Origin: Montifringilla adamsi
Taxonomy: Eukaryota; Chordata; Aves; Passeriformes; Passeridae
DNA: 64,000 bases
Reading direction: 5' to 3'
Assembly: GCA_017590115.1 (NCBI GenBank)
Contig: JAGGNK010007448.1
Span: forward strand, 3,698,815-3,762,814
Below the pieces are notes generated by a model. It searched no databases. It saw only the letters and a program-made list of their open reading frames with translations, and was not told the origin of the DNA. This document shows, in pieces, positions 24,401 to 36,700 of this stretch (the first letter of the stretch is position 1; each line of letters starts with the position of its first letter). The position numbers were made by a program, and so were the translations under genes.

Positions 24401-24795
24401 GACTGTACCCTGATATTCATGGGTCCTGAGTGATAAAGACAGAATATCCCACTCTCCAGACCCTCCTTTGCTCTCTGTGCCTCTAAGCTCTTGGACATAT
24501 TTCCCATGGGATATATTTCTTGAGTTTACAGAGCAGTGAAACTAAACATGTTCCAGGCTGGAAGGAACAGGTCTCAAGTTCATGCTCAAAAGGGTTTGAA
24601 GAAGAAAGACTTTAACAAGAGAGTGGGATAAGGGAGAAGAAAAGAAGCCATGCATTAGATAACATGATTTATACATGTACAGTGCAATTCAGGGAAGAGA
24701 GTGTGTCCCAATTAGAACTTGCAACCTGCCAAAGAAGACTCAGACTGAAGATTTCTGCCTCCAGGTTTCTTAATAATTAGTAATTCTGTAATTAT
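21440..24795. other. Unique non-coding DNA
   Basis: No exon recognised. Contains the X-box at 21832, a purine-rich patch at 21857-21897 (GGAGGAAGAGGAGGAAT-like), a pyrimidine-rich patch at 24086-24120, and a Lys-rich minus-strand frame (24036-24266). The longest open frame (234 codons, 21531-22235 minus) shows no domain. Confidence 0.5.
21832..21847. promoter_or_regulatory. Perfect RFX X-box palindrome
   Basis: GGTTGCCATGGCAACC is a 16-base perfect palindrome. It equals the optimal RFX-family X-box (GTTGCC-AT-GGCAAC). It lies in GC-rich unique DNA, not in a recognised repeat. The exact match is seen; binding is inferred. Confidence 0.7.
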
Positions 24796-24796
24796 A

Positions 24797-24945
24797 CAAT
24801 GGTTTGGGGTTGGAAGGGACCTGAAAGGTCATCTCCTTCCACCCTGTGCCCTGGGCAGGAACACCTTCCACTGTCCCAGGTTGCTCTAAGCCCCAACCAG
24901 CCTGGCCTGGGACACTTCCAGGGATGGGGTTATTGCTCCAAATAG
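24797..24945 (-). mobile_element. CR1 LINE 3' fragment, minus strand
   Basis: TACAATGGTTTGGGGTTGGA, GGGACCTGAAAGGTCATCTC, CAGGAACACCTTCCACTGTC and CCAGCCTGGCCTGGGACACT occur in reverse-complement CR1 order. It stops abruptly at about 24945. A plus-strand CR1 starts about 30 bp further on. Confidence 0.93.
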
Positions 24946-24960
24946 CCTGATCCTTTTACC

Positions 24961-24976
24961 TTTTTTTTTTTTTTTT
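24961..24976. repeat. Poly-T (16 T) followed by CAG
   Basis: Sixteen T directly followed by CAG at 24977-24979, at the junction of the two opposed CR1 copies. It resembles a strong 3' splice acceptor. No evidence of use can be seen. Confidence 0.9.
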
Positions 24977-25237
24977 CAGTGGTGCCCAGTGACAGGACAA
25001 GGAGAAATGGACATTAACTACAATACAAGAAGTTCCACCTCAACCTGAGGAAGAATTTTTTTTTCCATGGAGAGTGGCAGAGCTCTGGAGCAGCTGCCCA
25101 GGGAGGTCATGGAGTCTCCTGCTCTGGAGACATTCCAAACTCCCCTGGACTCATTCCTGTATCACCTGCTCCAGATGATCCTGCCTTGGCAGGGGGGGTT
25201 GGACTGGGTGCTCTAACCCAAATGGTTCTGTGCTTCT
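24977..25237 (+). mobile_element. CR1 LINE 3' end, plus strand
   Basis: GTGGTGCCCAGTGACAGGAC, CCTCAACCTGAGGAAGAA, GGAGCAGCTGCCCAGGGAGG, CTCTGGAGACATTCCAAAC and GCAGGGGGGGTTGGACTG occur in forward CR1 order. It ends with a degenerate CCCAAATGGTTCTGTGCTTC tail. Together with the minus copy at 24797 it forms a divergent pair with both tails facing outward. Confidence 0.93.
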
Positions 25238-25424
25238 ACACAGAGGGACAACTGAGAGTCTCCCTCAGCTGAGCCTCACTCAGTCTCCATCTTCACTCTC
25301 CAAGGTCCTTGTGCAGGCACTCCTCCCGGGCACAGCCAGACCCCTCCCCACATCTGCACTGCACAGAGCCCAGGGAGGCAAAGGAGGATCTGGCTGTGCT
25401 GCTCAGGAACACGGACTCTTTCCA

Positions 25425-25905
25425 TTATACAATAATTAAATTGCCTGTAATTATGTTCTTGACAGTGAAATGCAGGCAGTAAATGATCCTAACATTCGAC
25501 GCTCCTTCCCTCTTCCCAGGACTCCCCCCAGCTGCCCCTCCCCTCTAAATGCTGAATAATTTTACAGTTGATAGTTCCTTAGATTTGCCGACCTTTAAAA
25601 ACTGAACACTACATGCCTGTTGAATTTTAATCAATTTATTTTTTTCAACTGGAAATGTCAGACTTCTGTACAGAATTACTTGGTGCTGGCTGATGTGACA
25701 AAGACTCAAAGTTCAGCATCTGAAGCCGCGGAGGAGCAGCGCCTTGCGTGCATTAGCACAGATAATTTGCAGGATGTGAAAATGAGAGCAGGAGTGAGGG
25801 AGCATATATTTTTCATTAGCTTTGGTTTAGAGGGTTCGGGAACCTGCATTTATTTCATCTGGCGAACTCTGGCCTCATTAAATCCAGACAGTGGCTGGTA
25901 ATGAC
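25425..25905. promoter_or_regulatory. Candidate conserved non-coding element
   Basis: Homeodomain-type words (CAATAATTAAATTGCC, TGTAATTATG, GTTGAATTTTAATCAATTTA) and retained CpGs (CATTCGACGC, GAAGCCGCGGAGG, CTTGCGTGCATTAGC) alternate over ~480 bp. Such mixed composition without coding periodicity suggests an enhancer-like element. A 93-codon frame inside has no recognisable domain. Conservation was not tested. Confidence 0.35.
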
Positions 25906-28900
25906 TGGAAGTAAGAAGCTGCGAAGGCCACTAAAGGGCAGGAGGTAAAGTGAGGTCACGGTGGAGCGTGGAGGAGACCTTGGTGGGAGAGCTCTGCTGT
26001 GCCCACTCAGGGGTACCCAGCGTGGCACAGGAGTTGCCCAAACCATTTCCCAGCCTCCACTGGCCCAGTTCATTACAGCTCATTGTGCCACATGCTGCTC
26101 TCTGGCCCTGATGACCCCGGGTTGTGCCCTGAAGAGCCCAGCAAAGGCTCCACCCGCTGTGCCAGCCTTTCCCTGCTGAAGGACATTAACCCTCTCATTA
26201 GCACTTCCTGGGAACATTGCACATTCCCCAGCTGGAGCAGAGCCCACCTGCAAAGCAGGGAAGAAGCTGAATGGTAAACACAGTCCTGCAGGCTGAGTGC
26301 TGCTGCTGGGGAACCTGTGAGGAACTGAGTGTGCACCAGTCAGGAGCCTTCTGGTCTCTACTGGGCTTTGCTGCTTTTCATCCTGACTTTGGCATCACAT
26401 TTGTGAGCTACAGCAATGCTGGGGGTTCTCTGCCTCCTTGCTGAGCAGAATTTCTCTCCCATCACTGGCTAGGACACTCCACATCAGTCCTCTCCTGCGT
26501 CACCTGCTTCCTCACTATCAGTCATTCAGGCATAAGTTATCACCTTCTGTTTTCCTTCTGTCAGCAGTCACTGGTGTTTCTCTTCAGTGCTCCAATCCTG
26601 GGCCATGACAGCCCCAGAAACATGTTTCTGTCCTATTAAAATTTAATTCCTCCTTCGGAATAGAGACTTCTCATCACACACAACTGGATGGATAAATGTT
26701 TGCTAAGGTGACAAGGATTGAGTATATTTAATCTTCCTTCCTTCTCTTTAAAAAACTGTGCCCGTCGTTGCCTCTTGGCACAGGTACATTAAAATCAATA
26801 ATGAACCTTACAAACTGATCTGTGATAAAATATGGTCTATCCTCCACTGAACTGTAATAAGCAGCTTTTTCAAACCCATGCACGTCCTTGTGTGCAGTAA
26901 AAGTGGTGGGATGGCTGTGTGTTGGTTCAAGGAAAGTTCCAGGAGACTCTAAGGATTGAGGTGCCTTGAACCCAAGTGTCCTTCCAGTGGCTCAAGCCAG
27001 CTGTAGTTAGAATTGTACTTGGAAACTTCCTGATCTAAAGGGTATTTCTTTATTCCTGATCTTAAATCTTCTCTGAAGCTTTGCTCTGTGAGGTAGGGGG
27101 CAAAGAACCTTTGGTCTGACACAGCACCACAGATCCTTTAATATGACTTCATTTCTCTGAAATGGATTTTAATTGGAAAACACTCATGGGTGGACATCAG
27201 CTCTTTCTAATGAGGGGTTAACCAGCTTGGATGAATTCATAACTGGAGCAGGACAAGTCTAATGGACAAAGATGCAGACCTGAGTCAAGGTTGGACACAG
27301 GACAAAGAATGACTGAGGTGTGATTGACACCAGCCTTGCTCTGAAGCAGGTGGAGGCAGACCTGAACCTCCATTTATCTAGCCTCAGACGACTCTGCTCA
27401 TCACAAATACATTGACTCATTTGAGGGAACCTTTGTGCTTCCCCTCTCAGTTCAGCCCATAAAATCTTGAGATCTTATTTTTGCCTTGAAGAAGACAAAA
27501 AATTTCTTTGAATTTTGAGTTTTGCAAGAAAGGGAACCATCCCTGCTGCGTAGCTTTTCTTTATTTAGCTTAGAGGTCCTGCTTCTCAAATCTTCCTGCA
27601 TGAAAAGCCCTCAGAGAAGACAGAGCCTGTGGAAAGCAGCCCAGCCCAGGCTTAGTAACTATTCATCAGCCTTCCCTTTAAAGGAGGCAAATGTTATTAT
27701 TCCCTTTGCCAAAAGGGAGTGTGAACACATCTGTTCCTCCACCCACCCTCTTGGCACCCCCTCCCAGTGCAAACTCCCACAGCTCACCCTCTGTCACAGC
27801 TCCAGGGCCACGACAGAAGCCTGTGTTTAAGCGAGGTGTAGCTCCTCATCTACAGCCCTCTCAGCTGGGATGGGCCCCTTCCCTGCCCTTTGTTTCAGGT
27901 TAAGCAAATGTCAGGCTCATTTGGAGGTTCCTCACCCCCCTGGCTGTGCTGCAGATATTCATGGTCCTCTCCCAGCCGCAGGACTCTTGACATTTACATC
28001 CCAGCCAGGCAGGATGTAATTGTGGCTCCGTCGGATTTTGCTAATCACCGGTTATGTCCAGCTTCAGAAACAGGCTCAGGTGGCCAAAGTTTATTTTCCT
28101 CATTTCCTCTCTCACATTCTCACATCCTCACCTACCTTTCATCTGCCTGTGGTCATTTGATGAAATACAAATTAGAATTAAAAATCACGTATTTTGTGGA
28201 GGAGATTAGAATAGCCTGAATTTCCTTCTCCTTCTTGCATGATCATCCTTCCCAACGCTCCCCACCCATTCTGAACCCAGTGGGGAAGATTCTAAAACCT
28301 ACTGGCAGAGCTGGTGATGAGGAAAGTCTGAGTTTGGGATTTGCCCTGCTCATCTGGGAGATCTTGGGACGTTCTGGGTGTCAGGGGTGAGGTAAACTCA
28401 ATAAAGAAAGCAGGTTCTGCCCATTGCATTTCTCTATCCAAACACAACATCAACCATAAAAGGACCTGGCTTTTCTCCCTGCTGGAGAATCTCCTGTAAA
28501 TGGGGTTGTTTGACAAGGAGATGGATTTGGTGGCATCTGCAAGTCCTGTTCACCCCCAGCTTGCTGTGGTTCTGCAAGGCTGACATTTAAGGATCAGATC
28601 AAGACCGAAACGGTGACATCCGCGAGGCTCTACTAATCACAAACTTCATTCAGATTTGAAAATGAGTTTTGACCAGGGCTATCGATTCCCCTCTTTGTTT
28701 TGCTTTGCTGGTGGGTATGCATATGTGTGTGTTTGCAATTTGTACCTGAAAGACAGAAAGGCACCACTCCCTCCTCTTCCTGACTTGTGTGCACCTCCCC
28801 TTTGAAGCCCCAGTAAGGGACTTCATTAAGAAAAAGCAAACTGCAGCAGTCAGGAAGTGCAAGGGGAGGAGAAATCAGAAGAACTGATGAGGACAGCAAG

Positions 28901-29527
28901 TGTTTGAAAGCTGAAGAAGAGGAGGAGCTGTGGCAGATGTTGCCAGCTGTTGCTCAGTGCGTGGGTGTCACATCAGCCCACCCCTACAGCGGAGAACAAG
29001 CCCACAAATTAAATCTTTGTGCTGTGACCCTGCTGCTGCTGTCCTGTCCTATTTTAGCTGACACCTCTCCCAGGCCCCTGGCTGTCCATAATCCTCATCC
29101 ACCAGCCAGTCCTGGCTGCTCCATTCCATGCTCTGCCCCTCACTGCTCTGTCCAGTGGCTGCCAGCCAGCTGTGAACAACTGGGGAAAGACATCTTTATT
29201 CATAGGACTGAAGCCCTCTAAAATCATGAAATCAATCCAGTCTCTGTTTTGTGTATAAAAAGAAAAAAAAAATCTACTTGTTTTATAGCCTCTCTCTTTT
29301 CCCTCTTTCAAATTTTCTTGTTTTCCTGGAATGACACTTTGTTCTGTCATCAGAAAGGGATTGCTGACATATATTTTTTCTTCCCCATATTACACTGTTC
29401 CCTGTGTAAGTTGTCTTTTACCAGCCTCCAGAAGGTTTTCTCTGTTTTCTCTGAGCTGTCAGGATATTCTGAAGCTCCCCCATGCAAAAGCAACTTTCAC
29501 CTCATACCCAACCCTTGCCTATCATGC

Positions 29528-29553
29528 AAAAAAAAAAAAAAAAAGAAAAAAAA
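29528..29553. repeat. A-rich homopolymer
   Basis: A17, one G, then A8. No recognisable retroposon precedes it. Confidence 0.9.
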
Positions 29554-30176
29554 TCACATGAATCCTTCTGATGCCTTTCTTCCTCTTCTTGTCCCATTTG
29601 ACCAAAGAATATCAGTAAATTATAAAAATATTATAATATTAGTAAAATATAGGCTATTATTCTGTTAGGAAAATACAGATTATTATTTTAAAAAGGAAAG
29701 AGTAATATAGGCAGAACTGAAAAGGCCAGCTGTCCATCTACCCTGTATTTAAATTCATTATTCCATCTTTATTATTTCAATCACTGAATATTTTCTCCCT
29801 AGGACTTTCACCTTATCCTGTATCTAACACTGGAATTTTTTCAGAGTGGACTGATAGCAGAGGAGACTGTATTGTGGGACAGCTGTTTCATTTTGTGCAG
29901 ACAGTGATCTTTTCTCTTTTGATCTGTGCTGCCTCCTCTGTGACCCCTTTGCTCCAACTTTTATTTCTGCTCCTGCTTTCAAAAGTCAGCAGAAGAAAGT
30001 GAAAACCCCACAGCCCCTGTAGTTCCAAAGGTGTGACCCTCCCTCCCCAAAGCCCCCAGCAGCCCTTCCACCACATGCAAATTTTTACAGCCTATCAATA
30101 AAAGGATCTCGAGGCCAAATGGAAATTGAGCAGCTGCTTAAATTGCTTCAGGGGAAAGAAAGCCATTCAAAGAGAG

Positions 30177-30194
30177 TTATTATTATTATTATTT
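30177..30194. repeat. (ATT)n microsatellite
   Basis: About six copies of a TTA/ATT trinucleotide followed by TTTAAAC. Confidence 0.85.
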
Positions 30195-31150
30195 TAAACA
30201 TTCAAATGAATGACCCAATCGATTTCAGGCCTCTTTGTTCTGTGAGCCCTCGCCAGGAATCCCTGAGCGCTCCAGCTGCAGGACTGGCAGCTCTGCCTTG
30301 GATTATTCAGAGCATGGCTGAAGCCCCATTTCTCACCCTCCATGTCCCTCCAGCCCCTCTGGGGTTGTCATTTCTCCAGTCTCCTGTCCCTCCCAGGCCA
30401 GAGCATCAGAGGATTTTAGCAGAAAAATGTATTTCCCTGAAAATCCCTCTGCACTGGATACAAGGGGAAGAGTGCTGGGAAATTTTCCCTCTCATCAAGA
30501 CAGAGTGGAGGGTGAGTCCTTATCACACTCATGGGGTTGTAAAAAAAACCTTTTGTGGGAAGGGGCAGAAGCAAGCAGGTCACCAGAGAGGCTTCTCTTC
30601 AGCCCATGATGGCAGAGTAATCTGAGTGTGGCTGTGTCTAATATTGGCTTTGCCTAATGTGATTAATTGATGGATTTTCAGAGTGTGTGACTAGCACTGC
30701 GCTGGACTTCAGCACATTTCCACTTTGAAGACTCTAACTAGAGACCCACAGCTTAATTTTATCAATCAATACTCTGACTGGAGCAAGGCTAAGCTGGCCA
30801 CACACTTCTTTCAAAGCCACATGTGCCATTCCTCATCTTTATTCTCCTTCTCAGTTCCTTGACCGCTGACCTCTCCAGCAGCAATCAGCCTGTCATTATC
30901 CTTGCTCTAATGATGAAATAATAGCTCACTGCCTCCAGCCTGCCATCAGGATGGTCCTGAGTGCAGACGGCCTGGTGTGCTCTCCAAGCCAGGGGAAGTG
31001 CCAGGGGATCACTGCCTGCAGGAGCATCCGCAGCTCCACTGGTCCAGCTCTAATGTCCTTCCTCAGTGGCACTTCTGCCCAGCCCTCAGGGGCACAGCTG
31101 CCAGGCTTCCAGAGCCATGTGAGAGTGCAGGTGCATTCCTTCCCTCAGTA

Positions 31151-31232
31151 CCCCCCCCCCCCCCCCCCNNNNNNNNNNNNNNNNNNNNNAGAGTGGACGT
31201 TGCCTTCCCTCCCCCCGTCCCCCCCCCCCCCC
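31151..31232. other. Assembly gap inside a poly-C region
   Basis: Eighteen C (31151-31168), then 21 N (31169-31189), then 21 normal bases, then another C-rich stretch with C14 at 31219-31232. Sequencing or assembly failed on a long C homopolymer, which would form G-quadruplexes on the minus strand. Gap length is not reliable, and frames that cross it are artefacts. Confidence 0.97.
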
Positions 31233-31603
31233 GAAAAGTCACTCTGAATGGGTTTATTGAATGGGCTAGTTGTGTTTATTTATTACTTTTTTTTGGTGAG
31301 GTGCTGGATCCTCATCAGGAGACTCTTTGGATGCATGCACTGCCCTTGGGAAAAGTGCTTTTTGTCTCTGTGCACCTGTTTACCTGTGTTATCTTCTGTG
31401 TGTGTGTGTTATTAGTGCTGACTGCAAACTTCATTATGACTGAGGTTGTCTCCTGGAAATATTTGCATAACACTCGGCTGGAAGAGACACCCACGGCCCT
31501 GTGAGTGACTGCACAGGCTGCAAGAACAGGGCACCGCAGGCATCACACACTGCCCTCCCTCCTGAGTAGGGCCTTTCTGCAGAGTTCACACCTGCAAGAA
31601 CTT

Positions 31604-31704
31604 CACTTCCACCTGAAATTATCTCATTTCCACCTGAAATGACCTTGTTTTCACCTGAAATGACCTCGTTTCCAGCCTGAAATGACCTTGTTTCCACTGT
31701 TTCC
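31604..31704. repeat. 21-bp minisatellite, about 4.7 copies
   Basis: Tandem units of the form TTTCCACCTGAAATGACCTCG, with one 22-bp unit and a partial last copy. Divergence between units is low, at one to four changes. The minus-strand frame over it reads as a repeated VISGGNE-like peptide, but nothing else supports coding. Confidence 0.92.
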
Positions 31705-31794
31705 AGACTCCACAAAGCTGGCAGCCCCTGCAAAACTCGAACTAACTTCCCTGCTCATCCGCCTCTTGTTTGTTTGTTATTTTAATCTTCCTCC

Positions 31795-32110
31795 CAGTCC
31801 GCAGTGTGAAGAGAAAGGGCTGATTGACAGCTAAACTGTTTCAAATCAATAGAAAGAGCACTTGGAGATTAAAGCAATTTAAACAAGGTGTTTATGTGGA
31901 GCTAAAACTGCACTTGAAGGAAGCAAGCGCAGGAGCTGAAGGAAGTGGGTCAGGCACAGACACAGGGAACCTGCCTGAGCAGAGGTAAGATTACAGCAAT
32001 AGGCTGGGATGGCTTTTCATCACAAAGAGATCACTGCTTTCCATAAAGGAGGCCTAATCTCGAAATTGCTTTAGCTTTCCACTGATTGTTCCATCGATTT
32101 AGACATGCGG
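31795..32110. promoter_or_regulatory. Candidate regulatory block with PBX/PREP motif
   Basis: TGATTGACAG at 31821-31830 is the consensus decamer for PBX-PREP/MEIS dimers. It is followed by an AT-rich run (TTTCAAATCAATAG, ATTAAAGCAATTTAAACAA). The block ends with ATCACAAAGAG and CCATCGATTTAGACATGCGG. Its motif texture is enhancer-like; conservation and function are not shown. Confidence 0.35.
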
Positions 32111-32114
32111 GCCC

Positions 32115-33598
32115 TGCCCCTCCTTCCATCCGGCTGCTCTAATCTCTGGCACATCTCTCTCCTTCGGGCTGGGATGCTCCGTTCGTGTCCCCGGGCTGTG
32201 GAGCCATCCCTGAGCACCTCGGAGCTGTCCCTGGTGCCAGGTGTGCTGGGCTGCAGGCAGAGGCAGAGCCCAGCAGGGCTGTGACTCCTGCCCCTGGCTC
32301 AGCAGGTACTCAGGGGCAACTTTGAAGCCGCTGCAAAGCTCCCATTACATTTTTTAATCAATGCAAAGGCCCTGTCCCCTTGCTAAATTGCTTGATCTCC
32401 TCCCCTCCCCAGGCTTTTAGGTAATTGCTGTGGATGAGCACTACTGCCTAGCAAGGATAGCTGAGCCAGGGCTATTGATCAATCCAAATGTGCTGTTGGC
32501 ATGGTTTAGAGGAGCTTTACTAGCTCACCCCTGGGGCAGATCGGGTTTTTCATGCAAATAAAGCACTTTTTGTGTCCCTAATGAGGTGGTACCCAAACCC
32601 TGCCTTCCCTGACATCCATTGGGTGATGGCAATAATTTGGGAAATGCCAACCTTTCTCCAGTGATCGTAGGAAAAGACCAGACTGTTGGTTTATATTCAA
32701 TGTGCTTGATTTCTGGGCAGCTGAAGTTGGAGAGGAGGGATCCCACGAGGGAGCAGCACCGTGTGAAGTTGATGGGTCAGTTCTCCCCACAGCACTGAGG
32801 ATGTGACCCTGTGTGGAAACAATCCTGCAGAAGATCCACAACAACCTGCTCCAAAGAGCTGGAACTGGAGAGAGAGCAGGTGCTTGGGGAAGCTCAGTGT
32901 CAAGGACAGGAAAACCTGTAATTACAATTACAAATCTCCACTAAATCTGCAGGTGTCGATCAGCAAAGCCCCCTGGCCTCCAACCCAAACACAAAGGATG
33001 ACAGCATCTGGGGCCACCACAGAAGACAGAAGTCCTCAAGCCAGTTTTCACCAGGCTGCCATGGAGCAATTCCCTGTTTCTGTCGGACTCAGGGAGGTAA
33101 AGTCAGGTCCCAACTCCCAAGCAAGGATGCGAGAGCAGCGTGGGTGGTAAATTATTGTTTGCTTTCTGTGTCCCCAGGAGCATGCAGAGGGATTCTGCCT
33201 CTCTGGCTTCACAAGAGCATCAGGTAGAAGCACCTGCTGCTTTGGTGGGGTATGTGAGTGTGTTCTGAAGGCCACCCCAGCACTGCTGTACCCTCCTTCC
33301 AAGTGTTTATTATTTCCTTGGTGACAGTGACCAGCTGACAGAATCACTCAGGTGGTGCCACAAGAGCTGTCATAGCTCTGTGCAGATGCTGTGCCCGACA
33401 AGGCAAGGCCCATCTTCCTGGGGGATGTGGTGTTTGCACTGAGGCTCTGTCACTTGGCTCGTGAGCTCCATGTCAAGACTTTCAGCTGCCCTGTTCTCTG
33501 CTGCAGGCAATGCTCTGGGGCACAGCCTGCAAAGCTCCTGCTCTTCAGGAGTGTGGGGGAGTGCATTTATCTTGGTATGGGACCTGAGCAGGACCAGG
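32115..33598. other. Unique non-coding DNA
   Basis: No exon or repeat body recognised. Contains an octamer ATGCAAAT at 32552-32559, a word expected about twice by chance in a window of this size. Frames up to 115 codons lack domains. Confidence 0.5.
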
Positions 33599-33601
33599 AT
33601 G

Positions 33602-33703
33602 GAGCAACCTGGTCTGGTGGAAGGTGTCCCTGCCCATGGCAGGGGCTGGAATGAGATGATTTTTAAGGTCCTTTCCAATCCAGACTGTTTTTTGTTTCTA
33701 TGC
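33602..33703 (+). mobile_element. CR1 LINE 3' end, plus strand
   Basis: GCAACCTGGTCTGGTGGAAG, GTGTCCCTGCCCATGGCAGG, GGTCCTTTCCAATCCAGAC and a degenerate TTGTTTCTATGCC tail. It is the final ~100 bp of a plus-strand CR1. Confidence 0.9.
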
Positions 33704-33709
33704 CTCAGG

Positions 33710-36700
33710 TAACTGGACGGGTTTGCAAGAGTTCATGTTCCTCCTGCCACAGATACAAAGAGCTTCACTGTGTTGTGAGTGCCGTGGCTGATCTCTGAGT
33801 CAGGGATCACCATAATTACTTGCCACAGCATCTCTTGGAATATGTTTTGCTGGAAGTCCTGCCTGGTGCCTGACCCATGCCTTTGAAATGCACAGCCTGT
33901 AGAGAGGGGACAGTGCCCTGTGTGCAGGGGCAGGACTTCTGGAGCTGATTCATTATAAGGAGCTTTATTTAACCAGAGGCTGGAGGTGTGAGCAGGGTAT
34001 TGGTTACTGTGCAGAGTCCAGAGTGACCCAGGCACTGACAGGGACTCACAAGCTGTGAAACACAGCCCTAGCTCGGGCTGTCACCGGTGGAAGGTGTCCA
34101 GCTGAAGCAGTGCCAGCTTGGGCTCCAGCCATGCAGGGTCCAGCCTGCAGCTCCTCCCTGCTGTGCAGATGGGCTGGAGCAGGGGCTCTGGGTGGACTCT
34201 CAACACTGCAGCAGTGACACGGGGACCCTGTGACTGCAGATCCTCCCACCCGCAGCAGTGCTGGGAGCTGGCAGCAAGTGCCATCCCCATCCACCCAGGA
34301 GAGGGGGAGATACACTCCTGGAAAGCTGGCTCTGCCCCAAACACCCTGCTGCTCCTCTTCTGGCAGTTGTCAGCCATGCAGGTTGTGCAGAGGGCAGGGG
34401 GAATTTTCATGGAAACAGCAAAAATTTGGGATTAGTTCAGCATCAGCAGATCTTCTAAAAAACCACCAGCCTCCTGTGGGCTATTCCCTTTGAAATGGGC
34501 TGTAAGCCTGCTGGAAATGGGGAGGGAAAAGCATCACATTTGCAGCTTTTACCCCCTTCCCTGAAACATGCATTGGAAATCCTGGGCCTGTGCCATCCCT
34601 CCCTGCCCACCCGGAGCCAGAGCACATCCATTATGTGCCAGCTGACAGATTCAGCAGTGACAGATTAGCTGAGCTGGAGAAAGGCCATTTGGACCCCGAG
34701 ATGCTGGCAGGAGAGCCCAACATCCGGGGGCAGGAGCACACGGAGCAGAGAGGTGCGTGCTCCTCTGGGAGTCTCAGTGCAGCTGGAAAACCAAGGGAAG
34801 CGCAAGAAGGGACATTCAAGCCATGGGGATGGATAAAGGATGTTTTACTGCAGGTCTTGAGCTGACTGCTCCTGCCTAAGCATTTTTGGGTAGCTTGAAG
34901 GGTAATAATATCCCACCTGGGAAATGCTGTCCAGCACATTTGCACTCGTGGCATCATCCGTATTTCCCCATGAGCACGGGCAGTGGCACAGCAGGTTTTC
35001 AGCCATGCAGAGCAGGAGAGACTCACCCTGGGAGCCCCTTCCCCACATGCCACATGCTGGCAAAGGCTTCCATGTGGCATGGAGAAGCCGTAGGGAGATG
35101 CAGGTGTGATTGCACAGGTTGGGAGCAACATTAGGGAGACGTGACAGCAAAGCAAGGTCAGCTCTGACACCTCTTTGTGCGGCATCAGAGGATGCTGTTG
35201 CATTGCCAGCCACTCATCTGTGCCAGTTTGCACCAGCTGAGCACTTGGGCCACGAGTTTTGTGTGCTCATGGCATAGAAAATGTTTTACGTTTCACTGTT
35301 TCTTGTAAAGATGAAAAAGGATTGCACTGGAGCTAAAGATGGATATCTTCAACAACCTGCTGAATAAATACTGTGCCTTATTTATGAGACTTTAATTCTC
35401 CCCCAAATTAGAACCTGACTAAAACATGAATCTATTCCCCAGTTCCTCACACAACACAGAAAACAATGCCTGTTTAAATGCAGATTAATTCAATTTTTGA
35501 GTGTAAAGGCAGGTGGAAAACACACTGAATTCCCATGTGTCTAATTCTTATGACTGTGACATTCTTAGGAATGTGACTTTCTTAGGAATGTCTCCATTTA
35601 GCTGCTGGGGAGAAGGGGCAGCTCAGCACCTGATGGTGCAGATGAACCATAAACCAAGGGAGATGGAGATCCCCAGCAGAGTGTCCCAGTTGCTCACTGT
35701 GCATGCCACACCCATGACATCTTTCCTGGATTCAATATGCCCTCTTGTCATCGCCTTCCTCACCTAAACACGAGGAGATTTTGTGTAGACAGCAGGGGCA
35801 CGACATTGGGAATGAGGTGCCATGGCTCTCCCTGGGAAAAAGCAAACTGTGACAGGAGCTCCAGATTTGGCCAGCTCATCTCTCTCATGGATCTGTGAAA
35901 ATCTAGAGGGTGATTGCACTGAGGCGTTAGGCTGCTCCTGATGCTCTTTGCCTCTATGGAAATAGAGTTCCCTCCTTGCTTTTAGGAAGCCTAGGAAGTA
36001 TTGCCTTCTGTGGAACTGGTTCCCTGTGGGGACAGTGCCCTGCTGAACACCCTCTGCTCTCATCCAAACCGCGAGGCCCAGGCTGTGAGATGCCAACTGC
36101 AAAAATCTTCTGTAGGGAGAGAGATTTTTAGCTGGAGGCCACTAAACCAGCACTGCCTTTCTCCTTTGCTGCTGACCAGTCCCACCAGGGCTGGAGCACT
36201 GGGGAATTCTGTGGCTGTTGCATTCCAGGGTGCAGGCAGTGAGGATTTCCTTAACCCAATAAAGCAGGAGGCCATGGGAGCCTGCAAGGAAAGCCAGTGT
36301 TGTTCAGCAAATGGAGGGAGTCGAGCTCCTGGCCGTGCCTCCCTGCACTGCTGAGCAGCTGCACACACTCTGAGGGCTGCCAGCAGGCAATTCCAGGGGT
36401 AATGGCAATAACCCAGCCTGATACAGCTCCCAGGCGTGGGAAAGGTGATGGAAGAAGATGGGGGAATTTCTTTCCTAAGGCTATTCTTCCTGTGCATTCT
36501 CAGGTTTGAGATTTCCATTCTCCTATTCACAGGTATAATGACATGCTCTTAATGGCTGTAAAATTACAGAGCTCTTTCTTAACTCCAGCTCCAGCACATC
36601 ACTCTCTGACCTCCTGCAGCAGTGAATTACATGAACTGACTACACAGTACATCAGCTCTGGTGGTGGTTTTTATTTTTTTCTTTTGACCTGTATTAAATT

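Larger units (their letters stand above)
25910..31145. other. Unique non-coding DNA
   Basis: No exon or transposon recognised. Contains A-runs at 29528-29553, an AT-rich stretch at 29618-29695 with ATTATAAAAATATTATAATA, and an (ATT)n microsatellite near 30177. Open frames up to 168 codons lack domains. Confidence 0.5.

Noticed and set aside
31461..31468. POU octamers ATGCAAAT/ATTTGCAT (also at 32552 and 38231)
   Set aside because: Roughly two such octamers are expected by chance in 64 kb, so they carry little weight alone.
30977..31504. 175-codon plus-strand frame
   Set aside because: Passes through the 21-N gap and poly-C tracts, so it is an artefact.
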